DNA of 64,000 bases, taken from assembly GCF_037126465.1 (NCBI RefSeq), contig NC_088202.1, forward strand, positions 125,998,123 through 126,062,122, written 5' to 3'. The notes beneath the pieces were generated by a model that was not told where the DNA came from, searched no databases, and saw nothing but the letters and a program-made list of their open reading frames with translations. Position numbers and translations under genes: made by a program. The first letter of the stretch is position 1. Each line of letters opens with the position of its first letter. This document shows positions 33,516-45,396 of the stretch, in pieces. The DNA comes from Ornithodoros turicata (lineage: Eukaryota > Arthropoda > Arachnida > Ixodida > Argasidae).

Positions 33516-36500
33516 TTCACTTTGTATTGCTTAACGTGGGCCGAAGAGTCGAAGCCCCTTGAGATAAAATGGTACGGATAATGTCTGTGATTAACCGCTG
33601 CTCTGCATTGAAGTGCTTTTTGGAACGTCTGTTATTTGTTAAGTTGATTTAATAAATTTGACCTCACGTGCCCATATGTGTCGCATAAGGTCTCTGCTCT
33701 GGCTATACTTGTGCATAATGTTCTGGCAAATATCCGGCACTACCTGTTTTTATGAGGGTGCTGGCACACTTCAAGGCCGCTTGAGAGCATGGCATTGAAC
33801 CTAAGAAGACTGCATGTATTCTCCGCCGTCGGCTACTTAGCGACAACTACGAGGCTAAACGCAACGGAATATACGTTGCCTTGTGTACATAAGGTGTTGT
33901 ACTTGCCGGACTATGATGGGACTTCCCCATAGTGCGGCTCTTTCTATGCTGTATTGGGGATGAAACTGACGCATGCCCTTGCACCCTCTGCGCTCAAGAA
34001 CCATTCCTTTACACTGGAAATTCGATTCAGGTAAGAGCAGTTTGTAATTGCAACCGCTTTACACATTTCGAAAACGTAACTACAAAAAGTCGAGGTGGCA
34101 ATAACTAACGCAATAATAATGACGCAGTAAATTTTAATTGAATAATTTTAATAATTAATAAAGTGCTTACATTTTCGGAACATGTTTGTGAACAAATTGC
34201 CCGGAGTGACGCGATGCTTTCTTGTTCCCTTGACGATCTGACCTGAGGCCGATTCATTTCACCTCCCCCTCCCATTTCCCACATACTCTTGGAGCACTGA
34301 GCCGCTGATTTCGAGCGGGGTTCGTCACCACACGTTCCCCAAATTCACCACACTGTCCACCGTATTAGCACCACCACGGGAATGACAAGGAGCGTTGTAG
34401 AAGATGAAAATAACAGAACAAGGAAACATCGCAAGCACGAGAAGTCTGCCTAACGCTTGCAATCCCTAGGCATTTTACTGCAGAAACTATGCTTTAGAGC
34501 TCAATTTTGAACAAAAATTGCGTCTTAGTATTGTCACTGATGTCATTGTCTTTGCACAATGATCGCAAACCCGGTCTACACAACGTAAATAATATATGTA
34601 CAAAAGGAGTACCATTAATCATTAAACATATGACCGAGCTAGTAAATAATTCAACTGAACAAATGTCAAGCTCTAATTGGTAGTCCTCTGGCGTATATAC
34701 GCAGGCATCAGCGGTTACGTTATTTCCGCTCATTCTATGTAAACGCCATATCGCAACTTTGCATATCGAATACTCAATGGGATGTCACATATCTGTCATG
34801 TTCTTAACAGTAATGTACTAAACTCTCGAGTAACTTGCATAAACGTAGACACAGCTAAAAAAAAAAAAAAAAAGACACTATAGCTTGACAAGGACGTAGT
34901 GATTTGCTCGTATACCCTAAGAGATTAGCATGCATTATGAACCATGCCTCATAAGCACAGCATTTATGCACCTTGCTTTGGGAGATAATGCGGCCATTTC
35001 GCTGAAGCACAGGGCATTTCCGTGCCACCGAGAAATTACGGTGAAGTCACGCTCCTGTTTTGCTCCGACGGTATAGCGTCCACTGTGCCTTCCTCCGCCC
35101 TCCCCGTCCTTCCTATACCTACGACTATCGGATGCCCCAAGTCGGCAGTGACTGTTCCGCTGCACGATAAACCAGATTTGTGGCGCAATAAAAGACAGCC
35201 GCGTCGCAACTCGCACGCCGCCAACTTTTCTCGCGCAAGTCTCGTGGGGTCACGTGGGCCCACTACGCGAGATTGCAGATTTCTGCAACGATGACGAAAT
35301 GATGATGTGAAGTCGGAGTCAGTATGTACGGACGATTCGCTGTGTCAGCCTTACAAGTGGAGCTGACTTGGGTCGTTCGAACGCTGATCGGTCACGTATT
35401 GCTCTCGAGCGAAATCAGAAGGGAGAGGGATATTGCACTTTCTATTGTCGCGGATGCTCACAGACGCTGAGTAAGGCTTCACGACATGCGTTGAAGAACG
35501 TTAGGTAGTGGATAAGTACAGTGGATGGGTAAACTGATTACGTGAGCAACTCGATGAGACCGTCCGTTACCCACTGGAAGATTGAACAGAGAAAAATGCG
35601 TTGCTGGTGCGGAACCAATGGTTCTTGGGGCTCGATCGGAAGGCGGAGGATGGCACAAAACCACTCTGCGAAACAGGGAGCCATCCCCAGCATTGTTCTG
35701 TACTACCATACACAGAGTAATTCTTTTTTTCTTCCTTTTTTTTTTACGTTTCTGAGAGTAAAAGGGGTGACACACCCCTCTTTCCTTCTTCCGCAGATTT
35801 AATTGAAAGGCGTAATAAGAGTGTTAAAATGGTGTCTTCAAACCATGCACTCATACATATTCAGTGCTTTAAATGAAGTGCACACACCTTAAACCATGTT
35901 TTCTGTAGAATACTCGTATGTCCTTTGAAATGGTGCTTTCTGCACGATACTCTCTCGTAGAATTTGGAAGGTGTCATACAAAATAACCCTTCAGTATATT
36001 GTGCAAACTTACGGAAGAAATGTGTGTGTCACGCGACAAGACATTTACACCCAAAATCAGCAAAAATACTGTGTATCCTAATTTCATTTTACACGTCATA
36101 GCTATGAGAATATGTCGTAAAATTTTACTTTAGAGAAGATATACTCGTCTACCCGTAGATGAACCATTTTGTTCTCTCTATTTTCTGCCCAATCTAAAAA
36201 AAAAAGGAAGAAGAAGAAGACGAAGAAATGTGTCAATGTCTGGAAAGCTTTCCTCCAGGTTTCATAAACATATATTATGAATAATCACACACAACAAATA
36301 ACGCCAGATATATGCACGAATGAGTTAATATATGACTTACTGCTGACACGCATCTGTAGGAGCCAAAATCAACTCCACACTCGGAGTCCCTTCATTTCTA
36401 CATGTCATATAGTTCATACGGCATGTCATATCATTTCTACGTGTCGTATACTTCATACGGCACTCTAAAAACCACATAGCACGCTCTCAACCAACCGACA

Positions 36501-39261
36501 TTCAGGATGATACCGTATATTTCCTGATTCGTTGAAAATGGGAGATATATTCCTTTCAAATTTTAATGCATGTTAATTGCCACAAAGAGGAGTACACTCC
36601 CTCTGCTCACAAAACAGAAATGGTAGCTGTACCATTTGGCGCGCAAAGTGTTATGCGGTGAAGTTCCGTTCCTGAGAGCGCATGCCGTGAGGTTGCACAT
36701 TATCTTCGAAGCAACGCATTATGTAAGTTTGTCGCGCATAATTTCCACATCCATTCACTCGAAGACAGTATGGTTTCCGCCCCACTTCGAATGTACCAGA
36801 TATTACCATTACGTTTACGCAGTTGAAATGTATTTACTTAGCGCGAGCAGAATAAAAAGACAATCAGAAAGAAGAACAATGAAACACCAATCATTAGAAA
36901 GTACACGAACAATGCCTTTCAGCCATGCCATAAATGTAACGTACAGCTAAAGTGGGGACTTAGTCTAAACAGGCATTTCGCAATCTGTTGATGTCTTTCT
37001 ACTGTGACATTTATGGCTACGGGACATTCTGGTCGCCTATTTTATGACCACATAAAAACGTGCGGCTTCAGAATGCCATTCTAGCACATGTTCGCAACTT
37101 CTTTAGATTCTGTAGAATGCATACGCGCATAATATGCTTTACGCCAACCGGACACGTTGACTTGCGCGTCATTTCATGACACATCGAAATACTTTAAAAG
37201 AAATTTGCTGTGTACATTTGAAACCAGTCACATATTTACCTCTTTCAGCTCGTTCATTGCAACGCAAGACTTGTGCGTATTTATCATTTTGCGTTTGGTT
37301 GCCTCGTCAAGCTTCGAACGACGTACCCGAACAAAAGATATGCTGTCACGTGCTTTCTTATGACTCTCACAGCCACTGCACAAAATGTTTCAATTAAATC
37401 CGCAGTCAATTATCGATAACTGATTTTTTGAACATGCTCGTTCGTTTTCCCTTTTTATCTCAAAGCTATTTCAAAACGTTCTCTTGGATGGTATTCTGCA
37501 TTTGACATGTACACGTATATATCTCACAGTCAAATATATCTAGAATCTCAAAAATCTGTCAAAAGCTCAATACTTCTTTGGTGTTTGAAACGCTGGTGGT
37601 GACAGCTGTTGTAGCGTCATTAGAACATTATTTACTCAATATATACAGACATTACAGACACAATCCATACGGCATATCATATTAACGCCTTCAAGTCCTT
37701 TCAATGCTTTCCTAGTCCTTGAAGCTTTCACGGGTTTTCTTACGTCTATAGTCGCACTGCTGCTGGTTTAAAAACGGAATCGTACCGTGTTCTCATTGTC
37801 CACAACAGCGTGTGTTACTCAAGTTAACTGCTCCACTTTCTTCGTTGAGACCAAGCAGAGAACGTTATATAGAGCATGAAAGACATTGCACCATCAGACA
37901 CCTTAAAATCGTTGTTTGGCGATTGGATTACCAAGATGGCAAGTCGGGCTTGACTGGACGAGGCCGTGAGGGCTGAATCAGGCCGCACCATTATACTTAA
38001 TTCTTCCGGAATATAATAGGAGTACGTGCAATGCTGTTGTTAAGACAACCCTATGTCGACACATGTTGTTCGCAGTCTGGACAGGTGAAAATATTTAGCT
38101 TGTTTTCGCATTCCTGACCTCGTCCGCACGCGATTGGGCACTTGGGCACCAGTACTCTAAAAGCAGAGCTTCACCATAGAGCACGGCCAACCATTTGCAC
38201 AGAATGATACCTTGCTCACTCCTGATTTGTGGAAAGCGTGAGGTGTACGCCTTTTTGTGATAATTAACACAACTGCATGATCGAGTGGCGCAAAAAGGAA
38301 GTCAAGAGATGGTGCAGTTCAACACGCTTCTGAACGGCCATTTGCCTGTCGAGGCCCACCGACTCCTCTAGCCCTTTGCACTCCCCGACGGACTCACGCA
38401 ACCTCTACGCATCTCCAGCTTTCATCTTCCATCAGTTTTTTTTTCTTCTTATTTTGCTATAGTAGTGACGATGCCCACTTCTGTGTGTCCAACAACGGCG
38501 AGTCCATTGTGTCGTTAACTTCCTTCCCTCTGAGAGGGGAGGCTTCAGTACATGAGCTTAGGAAGGTCCGACGTCCAAATTCTTTAAGGGAAGCTATCCT
38601 GCTTCTGGGAATTCCTTGTGCCGCAATACACAAGCGATTCTACAAAATCTTTTTTTCACATTTAAAAGCTGAAACCATTGTGTTACGGGGAATTATAATT
38701 TAACACATTATACTCGTTCACGACCAACATCTCAACAAAAGCTAAATAAGCATGACGAACGGTGGACACAGAATATTGGGAATGCTCATTTACAATGCTG
38801 GGGTGTGCACTTTTCAACACCACACTGCTATTCTCTTATAGAGTTTCGTTTTCAGCTCATTAGGAGGATACGAGTAAAAAGCGCTGCCATACCATTGGTT
38901 CTTGCCTTTTTCTGCGCTGTCACGTGGGACTGGATGCAGCAAACGACTGGTATTAAGTCGTCATATCGATCTCCTGCTTCATATTCTCCCTTTTCGACCA
39001 TGTGCATCTCTCCTTCGAGAGAGAGAGAGAGAGAAACTGTGGGAGGAGGGACGGGTAGTAAGTTTTCGTTCTCTGATCATTTCTTCGCTATGTGGCCAGC
39101 GAGCCACACTTCGAAAATTAGAGTGCGCTGCTTCGGCGCAGTTATAGTGACCCAAAGGAGCTGTGATACTTTCATAGATGTGATTCACTGCATTGCATGT
39201 ATTGTACAGCACGCCTAGTAGCGAAGGAAAAAGTTTTTCTAGATGTCCTCTTGATCACACG
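33516..39261. other. Gene-free stretch with scattered small repeats
   Basis: Contents seen: 18-A run at 34857-34874; a GC-rich patch at 35020-35290 with CACGTGGG; a two-unit ~40-bp duplication at 36391-36466 (TTCATTTCTACATGTCATAT-type); family C copies at 36561-36605 (-) and 38231-38282 (+); (GA)n at 39019-39035. No convincing coding frame. Confidence 0.45.
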
Positions 39262-39485
39262 CACGCGCCAGGCTCAGATGTCAGAGGAGCCAGAGCTACG
39301 ACCATTCCCATTGGTCGTAAGCACGTGACCTCCGGTTCGTTGCCCCACTGACGGGGAGTCCTGCAGCGACGTTAGAGCCGAATGAGTTTCTGTGTTCGTC
39401 GTGCCGGCTTTCTACGCATTCATTACTGACTTTGCTGCAATAATTATATCGCAGGTTCACATCGATGCAAATAACTGTCTTCAAC
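39262..39485 (+). repeat. Dispersed repeat family B, copy 2
   Basis: Second copy of the 33280 repeat, ending about 40 bp before the fold-back element that starts at 39523. Confidence 0.6.
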
Positions 39486-39522
39486 GATTTTCTATGAGAA
39501 CAGGGGACGAAATGTCGCTGAC

Positions 39523-40874
39523 TTTAAAGAGGCACTAAAGTGCAAAGATTTCTCCTCGCAGAGTCAAAGATGCCGCTACCTTGATCCCAACACAAAAGGA
39601 ACGGGAGTAATCCGTTACGCCGTCCGTGCTTTTTGAGCGAACGAACCAGCGATGTATGCTATCCCTCTCCTTCTCAGGAAGGTCGACAATGTGGAGCGCT
39701 CTTTCATTGGTCTCGTCAAAGGATTTGTCCGGTCATAGTAGGAGATCGTTTGAGGAGACCAATGAGAGCCCGCTGCGCATTGTTCAAATTTTGATGATCT
39801 GTCCAATCATCGTAGGAGATCGTTTGAGGTGACCAATGAGAGCCCGCGACGTGTTGTTGAAATTTCGAAGATCTGTCCAATCATCGCAGGAGATCGTTTG
39901 AGGAGACTAATCAGAGCCCGCTGCGCACTGTTCAAATTTTGAGGATCTGTCCAATCATTGCAGGAGATCGTTTGAGGTGACCAATGAGAGCCCGCGACGT
40001 GTTGTTGAAATTTCGAAGATCTGTCCAATCATCGCAGGAGATCGTTTGAGGAGACTAATCAGAGCCCGCTGCGCACTGTTCAAATTTTGAGGATCTGTCC
40101 AATCATTGCAGGAGATCGTTTGAGGAGACCAATGAGAACCCGCTGCGTGTTGTTCAAATTTTGGGGATTTGTCCAAATATCGTAGGAGATCGTTTGAGGA
40201 GACCAATGACAGCTCGCTGCGCATTGTTCAAATTTCGAGGATCTGTCCAATCATCGTAGGAGATCATTTGAGGAGACCAATGAGAGCCCGCTGCGCACTG
40301 TTAATATTTTGAGGATCTGTCCAATCATCGTAGGAGATCCTTTGAGGAGACCAATGAGAGCCCGCTGCGTGTTGTTCAAATTTTGGGGATTTGTCCAAAT
40401 ATCGTAGCAGATCGTTTGAGGAGACCAATGACAGCTCGCTGCGCATTGTTCAAATTTCGAGGGTCTGTCCAATCATTGTAGGAGATCATTTGAGGAGACC
40501 AATGAGAGCCCGCTGCGCACTGTTAATATTTTGAGGATCTGTCCAATCATCGTAGGATATCCTTTGAGGAGACCAATGAGAGCCCTCTGCGTATTGTTCA
40601 AATTCTGAGGATTTTTCCAATCATTGTAGGACATCGTTTGAGGAGACCAATGAGAGCCCGCTGCGCATTGTCGGCCTTCTTGAGAATGCGAGGAAGAGGG
40701 AAAGCGGTATTTACGGTCTCTTTCGCTGATATAAGTTACGAACGACGCAAGGAATGGATCCCGTTCCTTTTGTGTTGCTCTCAAGGTAACAGAATCTTTT
40801 ATTCCGCGAGGGAGAAATGTTTGCACTTTATATCCCCTTTAATGCCCCTTTTTGCACTTTAGAGCCCCTTTAAT
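39523..40874. mobile_element. Fold-back element enclosing a 74-bp satellite array
   Basis: Left arm 39523-39720 and right arm about 40651-40874 are long imperfect inverted repeats. Shared blocks in mirrored order: TTTAAAGNGGCNCTAAAGTG at the tips, then CCCGTTCCTTTTGTGTTG, then CATTGTCGNCCTTC and GACCAATGAGAG inward. The right tip is locally doubled (40820-40842 and 40850-40874), which blurs its edge. The space between the arms is almost completely filled by the 74-bp array, whose unit shares the GACCAATGAGAGC block with the arms. No coding capacity is credible. Superfamily not determined. Confidence 0.75.
39741..40702. repeat. 74-bp tandem repeat array, about 13 units
   Basis: Unit starts (GGAGATC) at 39741, 39815, 39889, 39963, 40037, 40111, 40185, 40259, 40333, 40407, 40481, 40555 and 40629: every spacing is exactly 74 bp. 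Higher-order patterns are visible: an A-B-A-B block with 148-bp period (39815-40110) and a three-unit block with 222-bp period (40185-40554). The last unit is partial and grades into the right arm. Minus-strand open frames across it recur with the 222-bp period (74 x 3) and are a consequence of the repeat. Confidence 0.95.
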
Positions 40875-41298
40875 ATCCCATCACGAAAACTTTGAATTCC
40901 TTTAAGTATCCTACTGCGCAGATGACTATTGTCGCTTTCTGTGACATTTCTATGACATCCATGCAGTCAGGATTTTGGGATAAGCCATGCGCATATCGAC
41001 ATTGAAATAGGAATGAACGATCTAAAAGGCATGCTTTGAAGCGGCGTTGCATGGGCTATCCATTGAACAAAAGTATCGCTATTTATAGTAAAATAGATGA
41101 GGCTGTAAAAAAAAAAAACAATCGCCGAGATGCCTTTTTCCTCCTATTCGTTTATGCTCGCTTGGCCTATATCAACGCTTACCGGCTAGAGCCTTATCAG
41201 AGCGGTATAAGTGATCGAACAGTCCCACGTCCTCAATATCTGTACGTGTGTGCTCGCCCGGAATCATAATTGCTAGAGGAACAGTTACAGACCTCGCA

Positions 41299-41523
41299 CA
41301 GCTTGGGACAAAAGTTAACGGAACACCGAGGTGTCGCATTTCTCCAATGGAGCGACAACCGAGCAGCAAACAGGAGTGGACATACATACTGAGAGATGGG
41401 TGGTATAGCTGGCCACCCGTTTCTTATCCAATCTCTTCCTCATATCTAGCAGGGGGCCGCTCCGATGAAGAAATACGCAGCTGCTGTGTTCCGTAAACTT
41501 GTGTCCCAAGCTATACGTGCAGT
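41299..41523. mobile_element. ~225-bp MITE with GGGACAAAAGTTAACGG ends (Tc1/mariner-like)
   Basis: Left end CAGCTTGGGACAAAAGTT and, on the minus strand, right end TAGCTTGGGACACAAGTT, followed on both by WACGGAACAC and a TTTCTYC...GGAGCG block. TA follows the right end. The same family (CAGTGCTGGACAAAAGTTTA) forms the host element at 61981-62955. Non-coding. Confidence 0.7.
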
Positions 41524-43830
41524 GAGCGCAACAATTGTCTGATCATGGATATGTAACCTTACGACAAGTATTCGCAAACACCGAGAAGATATGGTGCATA
41601 GCACCTATCAAATTGAGTAAGACTTCTCTTCCACTGCGGCAACATAAAAATATATTGGAGAATTGTAGGATGTAGGATGTATGTATGGATATGTGTAGGA
41701 TGGATGTAATTGTAGGACGTAGTTGAATTGTATTGAAAATAGTTTCGGGATGCGCCGGCGGCGCGACTACACGGCACGACAAGGAGAAAAGTGATGAACA
41801 GGGAGTGAAAACAGCAGCAAAAAATTGGACGGATTGCAGATTAGGGGTCCTATGTAGGCGCATATGATGCACACCTGAATTGAACCCTTTGAAATCTTTT
41901 GTTTCTATACTGCATGGGTGCATCGTACTTGCATATTTGGATGGGATAACTTAGCCAACATTAAAACCAATACTGAAGTCGAAAAGTGTCAGTAAATGTG
42001 GCACAAGTACGGCAACTACTTTTTTTCTTTCTTTCACAGATAGCGCAGCAGCCGACAGGCGGCGCTATTTCTATGATCACGTGCGCAGTGACGAAGCACG
42101 AGCACGGAAGGTTCGGTATATCCTGGGTCACAGGGCAGGTGTGCTCTGTACGACCACTTTCACCGTCTGAACTAAGCGCTATAAAAAGGGAAGAATGTCT
42201 CCTCCATAGCCCGAAATACAAGGGAGTCCACAGGAGCCGGCTGGGGAAAAAACGTAGTAAGGAATTACTAAACAATCATGTAATTAGGCAGGGCGCACAG
42301 CGCTTTGAAGAATGACGACTTGGGACAAGGAAAAGACGACAACGTTGGTCTATAGTTAGTCTAACACAGCTATAGCGCTGTTTTGGAGATGTGTTTGTTC
42401 TTATAGTTGATCTACACAGGCAACGTAATATGAGACAGGGCGGGCTCCAGAATTCAGGAAAAACCACAAAAGTGCTGCTCGTGCACAACGTAATGCGATA
42501 TTATTTGGTTTGGTTAAGAAAAAATAAAATGGAGAGTTTGGCTTCACTAATGTGAGGCCCGCAACTCGACATCACTTGCACCAGTTACTTTGGTGGAAAA
42601 CTCCTGGAATAATGATGCCAGTGAAGGTGGGCAGGATGATGGCGATGCTGATGATGATTATTAGTGGCGGTGGGGATTCTAACAGAAAGCAAGTACACAC
42701 ACACTGAGATGTCACAGAACACTCAAACAAACACGCAACACTCAAACAGTCGAACAGCAAAACAGCGAACCACACAAAACACACATAGGCTCAAAACTTG
42801 TTGTCTGCATCAATGTCCCGGAAAAATTTCGCTATGGCGGAGAACGCCCGGTGTCTGACACTGTGATTCTAGGACTGCGATATTGTCTTGCTCACCTTGG
42901 AACTTATTTCTGGCCCTGTGGCAGCAGTCATGTGACGCGTCAGTTATGAACCGTTTGAAAACGAGAGAGATTCAGCTCGGGTGCACCTTATACGTGTAAA
43001 TCTACTCCACATACCATTACCATCAGCTCGGGTGCTCTACTGACAGCACACAAACGAAAATGTCTCCCATAAAGTAAAATTAGTAAATGAACTGGGTCCA
43101 CATCGGTACCAGGGCCCAGAGTTATACGCACCGGAACGCCATGTTTTCTCGGAAATCGAAAACTTATCCCGCATAGGGTTCCCCCGAGGACCACGTCATT
43201 CTAAATCATTCATAGCGGACCTCATTCCGAATTCGCTTCATCAAAGGTTCGACAAATGAATTGTCCGCAATACCCGAATGTCCGGCCAAGCCGTAAATAC
43301 AAACCCCGAAGACAGCAACGGCGGGCGCCGGGAGTGAGTCTCCGCTTAATGTGAAATCACTCACCACGTTGACGTTAACCGTCGTCACTCGGAGTTTTCC
43401 GAAATGGCTTCGGATACGGGCGGTTTTCTCTCTTTATTCTGTCGTTAGTTTATTCATTTATTTTTTACGACACCGCGGACGCCGTAAAACTTGATCCCTT
43501 GTTGTCTCCGGCTCATAAAGTGTTTTATGGCCCGGGCTCGCGCTGCTTGCAAGACTCATCCTGTACTTCTTATAACGCAGAGCCCGTTTTATGCCGAGAC
43601 CGCAGGTGGGCGTCCGTTACGCCCTCGTGTTCTAAATACCCGGTGTTCACCTGGGTCATGAATGCAGAAAAAAAAAAAAGTCCCTTTCGTGATGTGGTGA
43701 ATAATGAGGCCGATGTCGACGCTGATGCAGGCTGCGCACATTGTTCTCTATGTACGCATAAGTAAAGCGCAGAGTGTCACTTCTACAGTTGCTGCATAGG
43801 ATAAGGTACGTCGCTCAGTCACCCAATATG
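41524..43830. other. Gene-free stretch
   Basis: GTAGGATGTA-type minisatellite at 41667-41725, a TATAAAAAGG at 42180 with no supported transcript, (GATGAT)-rich DNA near 42636-42660 and (CA)n near 42690-42705. The ORFs here (e.g. 41986-42315) are not protein-like. Confidence 0.45.
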
Positions 43831-44128
43831 TTTTTTTTTATTCTGTGTTAGCGCCGCGAAGCAACTGTGGCTATGAACTCCATACAGATGTGGACGGATG
43901 GAAAGAGGAGAGCAGGAAGGAGTGGGGGACAGGGGGGGTTAGTATGCGCCCTAGGCCGACTTCATGGGAACTGTGCCGACATTCGTCTGGAAGGTACTGT
44001 ATTCAGAAAACCCGACGAAAACAGCAGACAGCACAGCGGGTGGGATTCGAACCCACCACCTCCCAGTTTTCAGCACGACCTTGGCTATCACCAATGGGCC
44101 TTAACCCGCTAGGCCATGCCGCTGGTCC
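43831..44128 (-). mobile_element. tRNA-derived SINE (tick Ruka-type)
   Basis: Minus strand, 5' to 3': tRNA-like head GCGGCATGGCCTAGCGGG (A box) ... GGTTCGAATCC (B box) with the long variable region of Ser/Leu-type tRNAs. The body contains CTGTGCTGTCTG and CCAGACGAATGTCGGCAC, and the end is AACACAGAATAAAAAAAA (poly-A at 43831-43839 on the plus strand). SINEs with a serine-tRNA-like head are described from ixodid ticks under the name Ruka; I assign the type from architecture, not from an alignment. About 298 bp, apparently full length. Confidence 0.75.
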
Positions 44129-45218
44129 AAGATGAAGTACTGGGACGTAATGATGTAAGCACAGTAATGGCAATAACGAAGATAAGGATGTAATGAAGAG
44201 ATAACTTGAATAAGAAGAGCGTTTGGGAGTGAAACTATATGCGGTGGAGAACGTATTATGTGCTATAATTTTTATATAAACACCCCACTTGATCCAGTTC
44301 TTAGTGACAAAAGCGTTAAAATTTAAAAATATCGCTGCCTTATCTGCCTTATCTCCAATGGCCTATACGGCCTGCAAAGTCTCGTTTCTATGAGAATTTG
44401 CGTAAGTTTCGTAGCAGTGTTGAACTTTGTCACGACATGTACATTGCTGGTTTTTAGCCATTTCGAAACAAAATATACAGAGCGTCATTTTTAGTAAATA
44501 TGCCTTTGAGAGTTATACCCAACGATTCCCTGACAGGTCGACAAAATGGCAGAACGGAGCATTGACAATGTATAAGCGCGAGCGGTCTTAAATTTTCGTA
44601 AGTTACTGAAACAAATCTGGAGGCTGAAATTTTTTTACACGATGCTCTAGCACTTCATCATTGACGAAAGCCAAGGTGATTGCAGCGCCAGAGCGGCGTC
44701 TTTAGGGAGCGGAAGAAATACGGTACTTTAACTTGGGTAACACCGTACACGATTGGTTTGTCGCATATTGTCAGCTAAGTCTGGCTGACAGCGACACCTG
44801 TGGCCGTGAGACAAGAGAAGAGCGAAAATCTCGTACTCTTTGATTGGAATGGGGACATTATCTATGGTCTCTTCACGGCGATGCCACTAACAGAAAGTTC
44901 TAATGAAACTTCGGGGACGTCTCTATATATTACATTGGGAAATCTGAGATGAGACAGATGGAGTCACGTATTTTTTCAGTCGCCATGATAATGTGGTCGC
45001 AATATTCTTCGCACACATTGAAAATATGAAGCTCCATTAGTAGCGATGACTGAAATATGTTTAAACATGGCAGTTGTCGAAAAGGCCAGACAGCGAGAGG
45101 ACTGAGGCTTTTGGTTTTGTATTATTGACTAATTAGATAAGTCATGCAAAGGTGATGCCAACTTTCTTAACGTAGCCTATACTATTTCCTCATCCCTTAG
45201 CATCCCGTTTCCCTTCAC
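44129..45218. other. Gene-free stretch
   Basis: No gene seen. 45067-45096 is a fragment of the inverted-repeat family found at 8304-8726 (ATGGCAGTTGTCGAAAAGGC). Confidence 0.4.
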
Positions 45219-45396
45219 CTTCCCCAAAACCTCTGCCTCACTGCTTTTGCACAGAGGTTCGGACAAAGGCGTGTGTTGTGTTCGTCTATCTGCATGTTCT
45301 AGCCGCAAAGCATTACTTTCGTCGTCGTTCTGACACGGTTGTTCTGACGGTTGCTTGTTGTCCATTTGCCTATATACGCATGAACTGTTATCACCA
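45219..45396 (-). CDS. Candidate internal exon, unknown protein
   Basis: Not recognised. Minus strand: a pyrimidine-rich tract that includes a 15-C run and CTCCTCC, then CAACCCTAG as acceptor (AG at 45397-45398). It is followed by 178 nt without a stop, ending GGGGAAG|GTGAAG as donor (45217-45218). The peptide starts GDNSSCVYRQMDNKQ, continues PSEQPCQNDDESNALRLEHA and ends SSEAEVLGK, hydrophilic and protein-like in composition. The frame runs on to a TAG in the putative intron. The acceptor tract is partly due to a homopolymer, so a chance exon is quite possible. Same strand as Ubx, about 6 kb downstream of it. Confidence 0.2.

Noticed and set aside
38805..39218. 137-codon plus-strand ORF
   Set aside because: Runs through a (GA)n tract and has competing open frames; composition not protein-like.
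39807..40472. Several 60-89-codon minus-strand ORFs with repeated peptide sequence
   Set aside because: They are the translation of the 74-bp satellite; the frame repeats every 222 bp only because 74 is not a multiple of three.
39741..40702. CRISPR-like array
   Set aside because: Regular spacing, but the whole 74-bp unit is repeated, with no unique spacers, in an animal genome.
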